DNA of 64,000 nucleotides from Sneathiella aquimaris. GTDB lineage: Bacteria; Pseudomonadota; Alphaproteobacteria; Sneathiellales; Sneathiellaceae. Shown here piece by piece: positions 17,645 to 25,388 of the stretch. The translations under genes and the position numbers were made by a program. The stretch's first letter is position 1; each line of letters opens with the position of its first letter. The stretch lies in NCBI RefSeq assembly GCF_026409565.1, contig NZ_CP112881.1, positions 1,225,501 through 1,289,500 of the forward strand, given 5' to 3'. Under the pieces are notes generated by a model. The model was not told where the DNA came from and searched no databases. It saw nothing but the letters and a program-made list of their open reading frames with translations.

Positions 17645-18304
17645 ATGAAAGTGCTTGCTTTGATTTCAGGGTTGCTGCTGTTCAGCTCGACTGTACAGGC
17701 TGCAGTGCTGGATTTTTCGGGCGTTACCGATATCGGCCCCAGCCACACAAGTTATGTTGAAAAAGGGGTGACGGTACAAAGTATCGGCGGTGATCTTGCG
17801 TATCATGGAACTCCGGGCCGTGTGCATATCACCGACTCGGGAACCTCTTTTGCAACAGGCCTCTCGTTCACTACCGGAGCGAGATTCGACGCCGTTCAGT
17901 TTGATATATTCGGAAGCAGCAATTTTTTCTGCTTGGGTCCGGGTTGTAACTCACCGATCCCCTTTAACAACGTTGTAGTGACAGCTGAACGTTCTGGGGT
18001 TGAGGTCGCGCGCCGGGAATTTTACTCTGGAACAAGTCCGCATACTGAAGTTCTGGATTTTTTCTTTTTGGATATTGATCGTCTTAGCATCAGTATTTTA
18101 TTTCCTGCCGCCGTTGACGATACTGTTTGCGCCTTTGCCGCACCGTGCACTTTCTTTGATGTCGACAATGTTCTCCTGATTCCAAATGGAAACATTTCTT
18201 CTGTTCCTTTACCAGCTGCTTTGCCACTTTATGGGGCAGGTCTTTTAATGGTTGGGTTTCTGGGAAATAGGGCCCGGCGCCGAAATGAAAAATCCATCAA
18301 CTGA
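17645..18304 (+). CDS. VPLPA-CTERM sorting domain-containing exported protein
   Basis: 219 residues from the ATG at 17645, which follows a strong GGAGGGG; an in-frame ATG 24 bases upstream has no ribosome site. A signal peptide (MKVLALISGLLLFSSTVQA) is followed by a beta-rich domain with four cysteines, then VPLPAALPLYGAGLLMVGFL and a basic tail. That is the tripartite VPLPA-CTERM signal recognised by an exosortase-type enzyme for surface sorting. No exosortase is in the window. It probably ends up in the outer membrane or extracellular matrix. Confidence 0.88.
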   Translation: MKVLALISGLLLFSSTVQAAVLDFSGVTDIGPSHTSYVEKGVTVQSIGGDLAYHGTPGRVHITDSGTSFATGLSFTTGARFDAVQFDIFGSSNFFCLGPGCNSPIPFNNVVVTAERSGVEVARREFYSGTSPHTEVLDFFFLDIDRLSISILFPAAVDDTVCAFAAPCTFFDVDNVLLIPNGNISSVPLPAALPLYGAGLLMVGFLGNRARRRNEKSIN

Positions 18305-18315
18305 AATAAAGCCTC

Positions 18316-18344
18316 TTTACATCAAAAAAAATGGACGCTAAGGT
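18316..18344 (+). promoter_or_regulatory. Promoter of the Ile/Val leader transcript
   Basis: TTTACA (18316-18321) and TAAGGT (18339-18344) are spaced by 17 bases. Transcription would start at or next to the leader ATG at 18351, giving a leaderless start like that of the rhizobial trp leader. The -10 is a weak match. Confidence 0.4.
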
Positions 18345-18350
18345 TTTCGC

Positions 18351-18407
18351 ATGAAACAGAATTTTGCCGCCATCATTATTGTGATTGTAAAGGTCATTAC
18401 TCCTTAG
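18351..18407 (+). CDS. Ile/Val-rich leader peptide (ilv-type attenuator leader)
   Basis: The 18-codon frame reads MKQNFAAIIIVIVKVITP. Five Ile and three Val codons are packed into residues 8-16, the mark of a leader peptide that senses charged branched-chain aminoacyl-tRNA. It is followed within 35 bases by a rho-independent terminator with alternative pairings (see the attenuator entry). No ribosome site precedes the ATG, but the likely promoter would place the transcript start at the ATG, and leaderless leader peptides are known in alphaproteobacteria. The next gene encodes a P-loop kinase, not an ilv enzyme. Confidence 0.75.
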   Translation: MKQNFAAIIIVIVKVITP

Positions 18408-18467
18408 AGTCTGGCGGACGCTTCTGTATGAAATCACCATCCGCCCTACGAGGCGGATTTTTTGTTT
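18365..18467 (+). ncRNA. Transcription attenuator (protector/antiterminator/terminator)
   Basis: Three mutually exclusive pairings can be drawn. Segment 1 is CCGCC in the Ala codons just before the Ile/Val run (18367-18371), segment 2 is GGCGGA (18413-18418), segment 3 is ATCCGCC (18439-18445) and segment 4 is GGCGGAT (18452-18458) followed by TTTTT-G-TTT. Pairing 3:4 terminates, 2:3 prevents it, and 1:2 frees segment 3. A ribosome stalled on the Ile/Val codons would cover segment 1 and favour read-through. The released short RNA could also act in trans, as the rhizobial trp leader does; that is speculation here. Confidence 0.7.
18439..18467 (+). terminator. Attenuator terminator
   Basis: The hairpin ATCCGCC-CTACGA-GGCGGAT is followed by a T-rich tract. 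It is the terminator arm of the Ile/Val attenuator and stands 34 bases before the P-loop kinase start. Confidence 0.75.
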
Positions 18468-18501
18468 CTTCCTCGGACGGCACGAATAAATGAGGAAGAC
18501 A

Positions 18502-18996
18502 ATGAGACCGAATGATACGCCCCCTTCATTACATTTTTTCTGTGGAAAAATGGCCGCAGGAAAAACTACTTATGCCCGTGAACTTGCTGAAAAAGAGAAG
18601 GCTGTTCTAATCAGTGAAGATCTTTGGTTGTCCCGCCTCTTCCCGGAAGAAATCAATACCTTTCAGGAATATCTAACGTGTTCTTCAAGGTTGAAACGCG
18701 TTTTGCAAGATCATGTTCAGAGCCTTTTGCGGGATGGGGTCTCCGTTGTTTTGGATTTTCCTGGAAACACAAGAGGGCAGCGGGCCTGGTTCAAGAACGT
18801 TTGCAAGGAAGCCAATGCCGAGCATTGCCTGCATTATCTCGAACGGTCAAATGCAGAATGTCTTGTACAATTGAAAAAAAGAAACCGGGAAAAGCCGGAA
18901 GGGTCGAAAAGAACTTCCCCCGAAGAATTTATGATGGTGACCAGCTATTTCGAAGAACCCAGTGTTGAAGAGGGCTTTAATGTCCATCATGTGTAG
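18502..18996 (+). CDS. P-loop ATPase/kinase (AAA_33, zeta-toxin-like fold)
   Basis: About 164 residues. Walker A is GKMAAGKTTYA near the N-terminus, followed by ISEDLWLSRLF and VVLDFPGNTRGQR, as in small COG4639-type ATP-binding proteins related to nucleoside or zeta-type kinases. I prefer the ATG at 18502 because AGGAAG stands just before it; an ATG at 18490 in frame lacks a good ribosome site. It is the only gene downstream of the Ile/Val attenuator, so its transcription may depend on branched-chain aminoacyl-tRNA supply. The phosphorylated substrate is unknown. No antitoxin-like partner is adjacent. Confidence 0.8.
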   Translation: MRPNDTPPSLHFFCGKMAAGKTTYARELAEKEKAVLISEDLWLSRLFPEEINTFQEYLTCSSRLKRVLQDHVQSLLRDGVSVVLDFPGNTRGQRAWFKNVCKEANAEHCLHYLERSNAECLVQLKKRNREKPEGSKRTSPEEFMMVTSYFEEPSVEEGFNVHHV

Positions 18997-18997
18997 G

Positions 18998-19023
18998 GAA
19001 AACGGGGGCCTGTTAGACCCCCG
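18998..19023 (-). terminator. Terminator of the MscS/AsmA-like operon
   Basis: On the minus strand CGGGGG-TCTAACAGGC-CCCCCG... forms a six-pair G/C hairpin followed by TTTT, 27 bases past the stop of the channel gene. Confidence 0.5.
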
Positions 19024-19049
19024 CATTCTGTCTGCGCAATAGCATCCTG

Positions 19050-19874
19050 TTATTCCTCACCGGTATTAAAAACCGGGGCGAGCAATTTGATTTTTTCAGA
19101 TTTGAGAAGCGTCAGAATGGCATCATTCACTGAATAGCGAATTCTAAAGTAACAATTTCCGGGTATCCATGCGCGCACACCCATAACCACACCGCCCAGG
19201 GCAAAGTCGTGGATGCCAACTTGTGGCGTTGGGTCTTCGCGAATTTCCGGAAAGGTTTTTAGCAATGCAGTTATTTTTTCTGCCAGCAGCTCTGTATCTG
19301 TTTTGGACGACACGGAAAATTGTAGCTCGAGGATTCTGTTTTCGTTGGAATTTACGAGGATCTGACCGACAATTTCCTTGTTGGGAATGGCAATCTTCTC
19401 GCCGTCTTCACCTAGCAAAAAGGTGGTTCCAAGGGTAACCTTGTCAACAATGCCACTTACGCCGCGGACGGTCACAACATTTCCAACAACATAGGGGCGC
19501 GTTAATATGATGGCGACGCCCGACCCAAAGTTGGATATGGGGCCTTGTAAAGCCATGGTTGCGCCTAACGTCACGGCGCCTGCAAGGGCAATAAGCGGAG
19601 CGATGCTGATACCAAAATTTCCAAGGGTGATGATGATCAGCATCACCATCATCACCAATTTTAGGCTGCTGGCCATAAAGCCAGATAATGTCTCATCAAT
19701 GTTCTTGGCAATTGCGATTTTTTGCAGTCGGTTACCAATCCAATTGATTACCAGAAATCCAAAGGCAAAAAAGGCAAGGGCGCCAAGAATTTGAAACCCG
19801 TATGTGACGCCGAATTCAATCAGCAGATCAATATACTTGTTCAGATTTTCGATGTTCTGTTCGACATTATCCAT
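19050..19874 (-). CDS. Mechanosensitive ion channel, MscS family
   Basis: 274 residues from the ATG at 19874, which follows AGGTGG; a GTG at 19886 would start two bases after the upstream stop but lacks a ribosome site. Three hydrophobic helices (about 25-45, 65-85, 90-112) are followed by the pore-lining helix and the MscS beta domain with RPYVVGNVVTVRGVSGIVDKV and LLGEDGEKIAIPN. It should open on hypo-osmotic shock to release solutes. It is co-transcribed behind an AsmA-like protein, an unusual partner. Confidence 0.9.
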   Translation of the reverse strand: MDNVEQNIENLNKYIDLLIEFGVTYGFQILGALAFFAFGFLVINWIGNRLQKIAIAKNIDETLSGFMASSLKLVMMVMLIIITLGNFGISIAPLIALAGAVTLGATMALQGPISNFGSGVAIILTRPYVVGNVVTVRGVSGIVDKVTLGTTFLLGEDGEKIAIPNKEIVGQILVNSNENRILELQFSVSSKTDTELLAEKITALLKTFPEIREDPTPQVGIHDFALGGVVMGVRAWIPGNCYFRIRYSVNDAILTLLKSEKIKLLAPVFNTGEE

Positions 19875-19888
19875 GCTTTGCACCACCT

Positions 19889-20698
19889 TTACTTGAATAG
19901 GCTTTTTACAGCGCCCGTTGCACCTTCTACCGCTTTGCCAGCGCCTTCAGCTGCTTTTCCGGCACCGCTGCTAACCGCATCAGTGGCTCCTGACAAGCTG
20001 TTTTTCAGACCATCCAGTGTTTTGCCAATGCCTAGATCAGAAACGACAGACAATGCACTGTCTGTAATTTTGTCGGCGACTTGTGCTGCAACTTCAGCCG
20101 GTGAAGCGCCACCACTGTCTTTTCCGATATCCGTAAGCTGGATTGTTGGCAGTTTGCCTTCAATTTTCTGGTTCATCGTGATGGGCGCCTTCACAGTCAC
20201 CCGACCATCTTTTATGACCAGTTTATCAATAATAAGTTTTGGTCCATCTTCTTCTGATCCAGGGTCGGTGCTCGTGTCCTTTGCACCGCTATTCGCCTTG
20301 ATGTAATCATCGATATTCTTCTGGAGTACATCCAGATTATTCCCTGTTTCGCTCAATTCGTAGGTAATCTGAGGTCCGGTTACCAGAATTTCCTCAATAT
20401 GAATGACCTTGTCGTTGCTACCGGAAAGATCAACCGCCACTGAAATTTCATTCAACATAAAGGCGTTTGGTTCTTCAAAACCTTTTGGGTTGCCCACAGA
20501 CAATCCGCGCAGCGCCCCTTTTCCGGATGTCAGATCCAGATCGACTTCGTTCAGAGTGACGTCTGTCTGGGTGACGTCTGGTCCAACTTCTTCAACAGCA
20601 GTTATGATAACTTTGTCCAGATTGAAATAAAAGACAGCAACAAGAACTGCTAACAGTACAACAAGGCCAGCAACGGCCCCTGTAATAATTTTTCCCAT
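19889..20698 (-). CDS. AsmA-like membrane-anchored periplasmic protein
   Basis: 269 residues. One N-terminal helix (about 5-25) anchors it in the inner membrane. The body TLNEVDLDLTSGKGALRGLSVGNPKGF ... VIHIEEILVTGPQITYE has the beta-repeat character of AsmA-type or lipid-transport groove proteins, and IDKLVIKDGRVTVKAP repeats the pattern. The last 45 residues are a low-complexity Ala/Gly/Ser amphipathic helix with a period of about seven (GAGKAAEGAGKAVEGATGAV), likely to lie on a membrane. It leads the operon with the MscS channel. A role in envelope lipid handling is inference. Confidence 0.65.
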   Translation of the reverse strand: MGKIITGAVAGLVVLLAVLVAVFYFNLDKVIITAVEEVGPDVTQTDVTLNEVDLDLTSGKGALRGLSVGNPKGFEEPNAFMLNEISVAVDLSGSNDKVIHIEEILVTGPQITYELSETGNNLDVLQKNIDDYIKANSGAKDTSTDPGSEEDGPKLIIDKLVIKDGRVTVKAPITMNQKIEGKLPTIQLTDIGKDSGGASPAEVAAQVADKITDSALSVVSDLGIGKTLDGLKNSLSGATDAVSSGAGKAAEGAGKAVEGATGAVKSLFK

Positions 20699-20899
20699 AA
20701 CTCAAATACCCCGGTTTGATTTGTTCATAATTTCAGATATAGCCGTTCCGGACCACGGATAGCAAATTTTTCGTCTGTGTTTTTCCTCCTCAAACTCTGT
20801 ACAGGTGAGATTTGTTTTTTGGCAGGTGACAGTTCCGTGCGAGAAACGTTAGAATAGGCCCCTAGCAAATACAGGCCTTAAAAAAAGAAAGGAATAATA

Positions 20900-22042
20900 A
20901 TGGGACCTTTAGCAGGATATAAAATCGTCGAAATGGGAGGTATCGGACCAGGACCAATGTGCGCATTGTTACTGGCAGATATGGGCGCGGATATTATTCG
21001 AATTGATCGGATGCAGGAAACAGGGCTGGGCGTTCATACGGATCCTAAATTTAACCTGCTCATGAGAGGCCGGCGGTCGGTCGCCGTTGATAGCAAATCC
21101 AAGGAGGGACAAGAATTAATTCTTTCCCTGATAGAACAGGCGGACGGGTTGATCGAAGGATTTCGCCCAGGTGTGATGGAACGATTGGGATTGGGGCCAG
21201 ACGTTGTTTTTGCTCGTAACCCGAAGATTGCTTATGGCAGGATGACCGGTTGGGGGCAGGACGGTCCAATGGCTCCCGCTGCAGGTCATGACTTGAACTA
21301 TATTGCCTTGTCAGGCGCGTTACATGCGATGGGCCGGCGCGGCAGCATGCCAACACCGCCCTTGAACCTTGTCGGCGATTTTGGCGGCGGTGCACTGTAT
21401 CTTGCAATGGGCATGCTTGCTACAATGCTTGAAGCGTCGAATTCGGGGAAAGGCCAGGTCGTGGACGTTTCCATGGTGGACGGTGCTGCCAGCTTAATGA
21501 CAACGTTCTTTGGTCTAAAGGCGGCTGGACGTTGGAGTGACGAACGGGGCACTAATATTCTTGATTCAGGCGCCCACTTTTATGACGTTTATGAGACTAA
21601 AGATGGAAAATATGTGTCCATTGGCTCTATCGAAACCAAATTTTATGCGGAATTGCTGCGCCTCACAGGGTTGGAGGGTGAAGATCTTCCCAATCAGATG
21701 GATGTTTCTGCTTGGCCCGCGCTAAGAGAACGCTTTGCCGCTGTCTTCATCACGAAAACACGAGATGAATGGTGCGATATTATGGAAGGAACGGATGTCT
21801 GTTTTGCGCCGGTTCTATCTATGGAAGAAGCGCCACAGCACCCGCACAATATTGCACGAGGAACTTTTGTTGAGTTGGATGGTGTTGTCCAACCCGCCCC
21901 CGCGCCCAAATTTTCGCGGACTAAATCCGAAATTCAAGGGCCTGCCTGTGCTCCGGGAGAGCACACGGATGAGGCCTTGTTAAGCTGGGGGGTAAGTGAA
22001 GATCGCATACGGGATCTGAAAGCTGCAAGCGCTATAAAATAG
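20900..22042 (+). CDS. CaiB/BaiF CoA transferase family protein (alpha-methylacyl-CoA racemase type)
   Basis: 380 residues. The opening GPLAGYKIVEMGGIGPGPMC, the central AAGHDLNYIALSGALHAMG, and the Asp in LVGDFGGGALYLAMGM match alpha-methylacyl-CoA racemases more closely than formyl-CoA transferases. It should interconvert (R)- and (S)-2-methylacyl-CoA esters so that branched-chain fatty acids can enter beta-oxidation. AAAGGA precedes the ATG. A possible promoter pair TGACAG-N17-TAGAAT lies in the 200-base upstream gap. It is monocistronic. Confidence 0.88.
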   Translation: MGPLAGYKIVEMGGIGPGPMCALLLADMGADIIRIDRMQETGLGVHTDPKFNLLMRGRRSVAVDSKSKEGQELILSLIEQADGLIEGFRPGVMERLGLGPDVVFARNPKIAYGRMTGWGQDGPMAPAAGHDLNYIALSGALHAMGRRGSMPTPPLNLVGDFGGGALYLAMGMLATMLEASNSGKGQVVDVSMVDGAASLMTTFFGLKAAGRWSDERGTNILDSGAHFYDVYETKDGKYVSIGSIETKFYAELLRLTGLEGEDLPNQMDVSAWPALRERFAAVFITKTRDEWCDIMEGTDVCFAPVLSMEEAPQHPHNIARGTFVELDGVVQPAPAPKFSRTKSEIQGPACAPGEHTDEALLSWGVSEDRIRDLKAASAIK

Positions 22043-22050
22043 TATCGTAA

Positions 22051-22080
22051 AGCGGCGTTCCGTTTTGGTGCGCCGCTTAT
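22051..22080 (+). terminator. Hairpin after the racemase gene
   Basis: AAGCGGCG pairs with CGCCGCTT around a 13-base loop directly after the racemase stop. There is no T-tract, so intrinsic termination is uncertain and it may instead protect the 3' end. Confidence 0.35.
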
Positions 22081-22146
22081 CCGACAGACAGACTTGACGG
22101 ATTAGCCTTTATACCGGACTCTGAACTGGTCAGACAGGAGAAGGGT

Positions 22147-25100
22147 ATGATTTTAAAACATCCAGAAGCCGCTCGTACCGATGAAGAGCATGAAGCGCCC
22201 CTTGTGCTGGGCGGTCATGAACAGTTGAAAGCTGTTTCCGGCCCCGGTTTGGCAAGCAAGCTGATCGTTACAGCGGTCAACCTTGTTACCCTGTTATGGC
22301 TGGTTGCCGCCTTCTATTATGTCCATAAAAATATCGGATGGCCAAATTTGTGGGAGTTGTTACCCCACGAAATCGGGGCCTTCTTTGCAGGGGTTTTTAC
22401 CCCGATTGCTTTCCTTTGGTTGCTGCTTGCCTACGCCAAACGGGGAATTGACAACAAGCTCAAAGGAAATGCTCTTGACGCTTTGATGCGCGAGCTTGGA
22501 TACCCTAGTCCTGAAGCAGAGGCCCGTGTTGCGAGCTTGACATTGGGTTTGCGCCGGCAATCCAAAGAAGTGCAGGCTGAAACTGAAAATGCGGCGGTTC
22601 GTATTTCGCAGGCTACAAAAGAACTGGATCAACAATATAGTCAAGCGGAAGAGAGTGCGGGAAAACTGCTGGCAAATAGCGATCAGTTCCAAGGGGAAAT
22701 GGATCGCCGCCTTAAATTGATGCAAGACCTCATTGCCCAAACTGACGCTCAAAAAGAGCAATTGGATGGTATGATGTTGGATCAGGCTGAGATATTCAGC
22801 CGAGCTTTGAAAGATGCCGAAGAGAAGGGGGGGGGCCTTAAAGTATCGCTTGCTGAACAGGTAGCCGCTCTTGAGGAGGCCATTCGCAATTCTGAAGAAA
22901 AAACCAGCAAAATGGTTTTGACAATGGAGAAAACCAGTCAGGATCTGGCGTCGCTTGCAGAACGCAGTCTTGTGCGCACCGAAAATGCATCAGCCGATAT
23001 TACGAGTGGTATCCTGGCGTTGGAAGAAAGCAGTAGTGCGCTAAGTGAACGCCTTAATCGCCAGTCCGGGCAATTGGTGGGCAATGCCAGAGACATTGAA
23101 GCACAGTCCCGAACAGCGTTGTCGGAGTTGGCTAAAGCCAGTGACATGCTGCTTCAGAATTCATCTGATCTCTCTCTTTCAACTGAGGATGCGGTCTCCC
23201 GTCTGAATATGGTGCGGGACGGGTTGTCAGCGGGCACACAGGATGTTGAGCGGGCAATCGACACGATGGAGGAGCGACAGGCAGATTTACTGGCTGGTAG
23301 CAAAGAGCTGGATCAGTCCTTAAAGATTTCATCCGACCGACTTGTTGATAACGCGGGCCTCATTCGCAAGACCCTCACAGAAACGGGTGAGGAGATGCAG
23401 AGCGCAGGTGCCCGCTTGCGGTCTGAATTGGACAGTTTGACCGAGACCTATCAGAAAACTGAGGCGGGTCTTGGTGATGTGGAAGCTGTGTTGCAGCAAG
23501 GGCAGAAGCTTCTGGATGATGCTGGCGAAAAATCGCTACAGAATGCAGAGGTCTTGAAAGGACACATGGCCGACCATGCTGAAAGTCTGCTTGGTAGCAA
23601 TGAAATTGCCGCGAGCCGAACGAAAGAAATACAAGATCAGTTGCGCAAGCAAATGATGGTCCTTGATCAAGCATCGGATCAAATTCAGGCGTTATCCCGT
23701 GAAATTTCAGAGCGTCTTGATGCAAGTGTTGATCAACTCTCTGCAGCGAGTTTGGAGACAACCAATCGTGTTGTTCAGGTGGGAACGGGCTTCCAGCGTC
23801 AGGCAGACGAGTTGAAAGCGGCGTCTGAGCGGGTTGCAAGCCAGATTAAAGATGCGGGGGAAGAGTTACGGCAGGAAACATCTGATATTGAAATGCGGGC
23901 GGACAGGAGCACAAAAACCATCAAGGCTGCGTCAGAAGAGCTGGAACGCAAACAAAAAGAACTGGGTGCAACAGCCGATCATTCCCGTTTGAAAATTCAA
24001 ACAGTTATCGAAGAAACCATGCGATTGCATCAGGATTTTATGGCGACTGCCGAAAGAGCAACGTTACAAGCCCGTCAATCCGGGGAGGCGGCTCATTCGC
24101 AAACCGCCGAGCTCGCCCAGACCGCAGAGCGGGCATCTGCTGAATTGCGGGGGATGGGTGATCAGGCAAGACTTCAACTGGAAGGGCTCGATCGCGCAGC
24201 GGCGAATGCCAACCACCAAATGAGCGAACTTGTGGAGCAGACAACCGGAAATATTGAAAATCTTGGAAATGCGAGTGATCTGGCGACGGAAAAAATGACG
24301 ATGCTCGCCGATATTTCAGAGCGGGCAAAGACCCACACGGAAACGATGGAGAAATCTCTTCGCGAGGAAACCGGAGCTCTTGCTGAAATTGCAAGACAGC
24401 TTGCCGATAGCGCTGAAGCCGTTCAGTCCGGAATTGGAGATCGGGCTAAGCTGTTACAAACTACCGGACATCACGCCGATGTTGCCGGCGAATCCTTCCG
24501 CCGAAAAACGCTGGAACTGGCGAAAGCGAGTGAATTGATGCTTGCTGGAATTCAGCGGGCGGATCAAGCGCTGGACCGTCATAAGGACGAGATTGAAAAA
24601 ACCCGACGTAAGGTTCAGGGGGATCTTGAATATGTTGTCTCTAGTATGGCGGACGCGGGACGTCAGGCAGCAGAGATGGGAGACGGCAGTTTTCAGGCCT
24701 TTAAAGGGAAGGCCATTGAACTATTGGAATACTCAAAGCAAGCCGAGAACGAATCCCGTGCTTTGACGGAGCAATTCGACCAGCAACGTCAGAGACTGGA
24801 AGTGACGGCAAAACAGGTTGCCAATTCAATCAATGAAACATCGACTATTTTGAAATCTGAGAGTGGCAACCTGAGGGAAGCGGCCAGCCTTGCCGCGGAA
24901 GAGGCGCTGATTTCCAGTTTGAAGTTCCAAAAAGAAGCGGACCGTCTGCGGGATGCCTCTATGGATGTCGCGGCCCAAAGAGAAAAATTGGGAGAGAAGC
25001 AACAGGCGGATAGCAATGCAGCTTATCGTAAGTCTGTGTCATTCATCCTTGATAGTCTGCACTCACTCGCCATTGATCTGTCGCGGAATTTGGACAATAC

Positions 25101-25377
25101 AATGCCTGAAGAACTTTGGAAGCGGTACCGGCGTGGTGAGAAAAGTATTTTCACCAAGCGTCTGCTGAAGACCAAAGATGCAGACAAAATACGCCTGCTG
25201 TATCGGGAAAATGGTGACTTCAGGCGATATGCTGATCAATATTGTGAAGCCTTTGACCGCTTGCTTAAAGAAACGGAGGATACCGAGCATTCAGAGCTTC
25301 TAATTGAAACCTATATGAGCTCGGATATCGGGAAAGTCTTTATGATGTTAAGCGATGCGTTCGATGGCGGCTACTGA
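22147..25377 (+). CDS. Giant membrane-anchored coiled-coil protein
   Basis: 1076 residues. Two transmembrane helices (about 38-59 and 77-97) are followed by roughly 850 residues of nearly unbroken heptad-type coiled coil rich in Ala, Glu, Gln, Ser and Leu, with MCP- or apolipoprotein-like composition but no HAMP or conserved signalling tip. The C-terminal 100 residues form a distinct globular-looking domain (SFILDSLHSLAIDLSRNL ... MPEELWKRYRRGEKSIFTKR ... IGKVFMMLSDAF). A run of nine G at 22827-22835 encodes Gly-Gly-Gly and breaks the early coil. Similar proteins in alphaproteobacteria are unnamed. A structural or cell-organising role is possible but unproven. Confidence 0.75.
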   Translation: MILKHPEAARTDEEHEAPLVLGGHEQLKAVSGPGLASKLIVTAVNLVTLLWLVAAFYYVHKNIGWPNLWELLPHEIGAFFAGVFTPIAFLWLLLAYAKRGIDNKLKGNALDALMRELGYPSPEAEARVASLTLGLRRQSKEVQAETENAAVRISQATKELDQQYSQAEESAGKLLANSDQFQGEMDRRLKLMQDLIAQTDAQKEQLDGMMLDQAEIFSRALKDAEEKGGGLKVSLAEQVAALEEAIRNSEEKTSKMVLTMEKTSQDLASLAERSLVRTENASADITSGILALEESSSALSERLNRQSGQLVGNARDIEAQSRTALSELAKASDMLLQNSSDLSLSTEDAVSRLNMVRDGLSAGTQDVERAIDTMEERQADLLAGSKELDQSLKISSDRLVDNAGLIRKTLTETGEEMQSAGARLRSELDSLTETYQKTEAGLGDVEAVLQQGQKLLDDAGEKSLQNAEVLKGHMADHAESLLGSNEIAASRTKEIQDQLRKQMMVLDQASDQIQALSREISERLDASVDQLSAASLETTNRVVQVGTGFQRQADELKAASERVASQIKDAGEELRQETSDIEMRADRSTKTIKAASEELERKQKELGATADHSRLKIQTVIEETMRLHQDFMATAERATLQARQSGEAAHSQTAELAQTAERASAELRGMGDQARLQLEGLDRAAANANHQMSELVEQTTGNIENLGNASDLATEKMTMLADISERAKTHTETMEKSLREETGALAEIARQLADSAEAVQSGIGDRAKLLQTTGHHADVAGESFRRKTLELAKASELMLAGIQRADQALDRHKDEIEKTRRKVQGDLEYVVSSMADAGRQAAEMGDGSFQAFKGKAIELLEYSKQAENESRALTEQFDQQRQRLEVTAKQVANSINETSTILKSESGNLREAASLAAEEALISSLKFQKEADRLRDASMDVAAQREKLGEKQQADSNAAYRKSVSFILDSLHSLAIDLSRNLDNTMPEELWKRYRRGEKSIFTKRLLKTKDADKIRLLYRENGDFRRYADQYCEAFDRLLKETEDTEHSELLIETYMSSDIGKVFMMLSDAFDGGY
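22827..22835 (+). repeat. G9 homopolymer inside the coiled-coil gene
   Basis: Nine consecutive G bases fall within codons 227-230. As sequenced the frame stays open. A gain or loss of one base would end the protein soon after its membrane anchor, so the tract could allow slippage-based variation, or could mark an assembly risk. Confidence 0.8.
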
Positions 25378-25388
25378 CGACCTGATTT

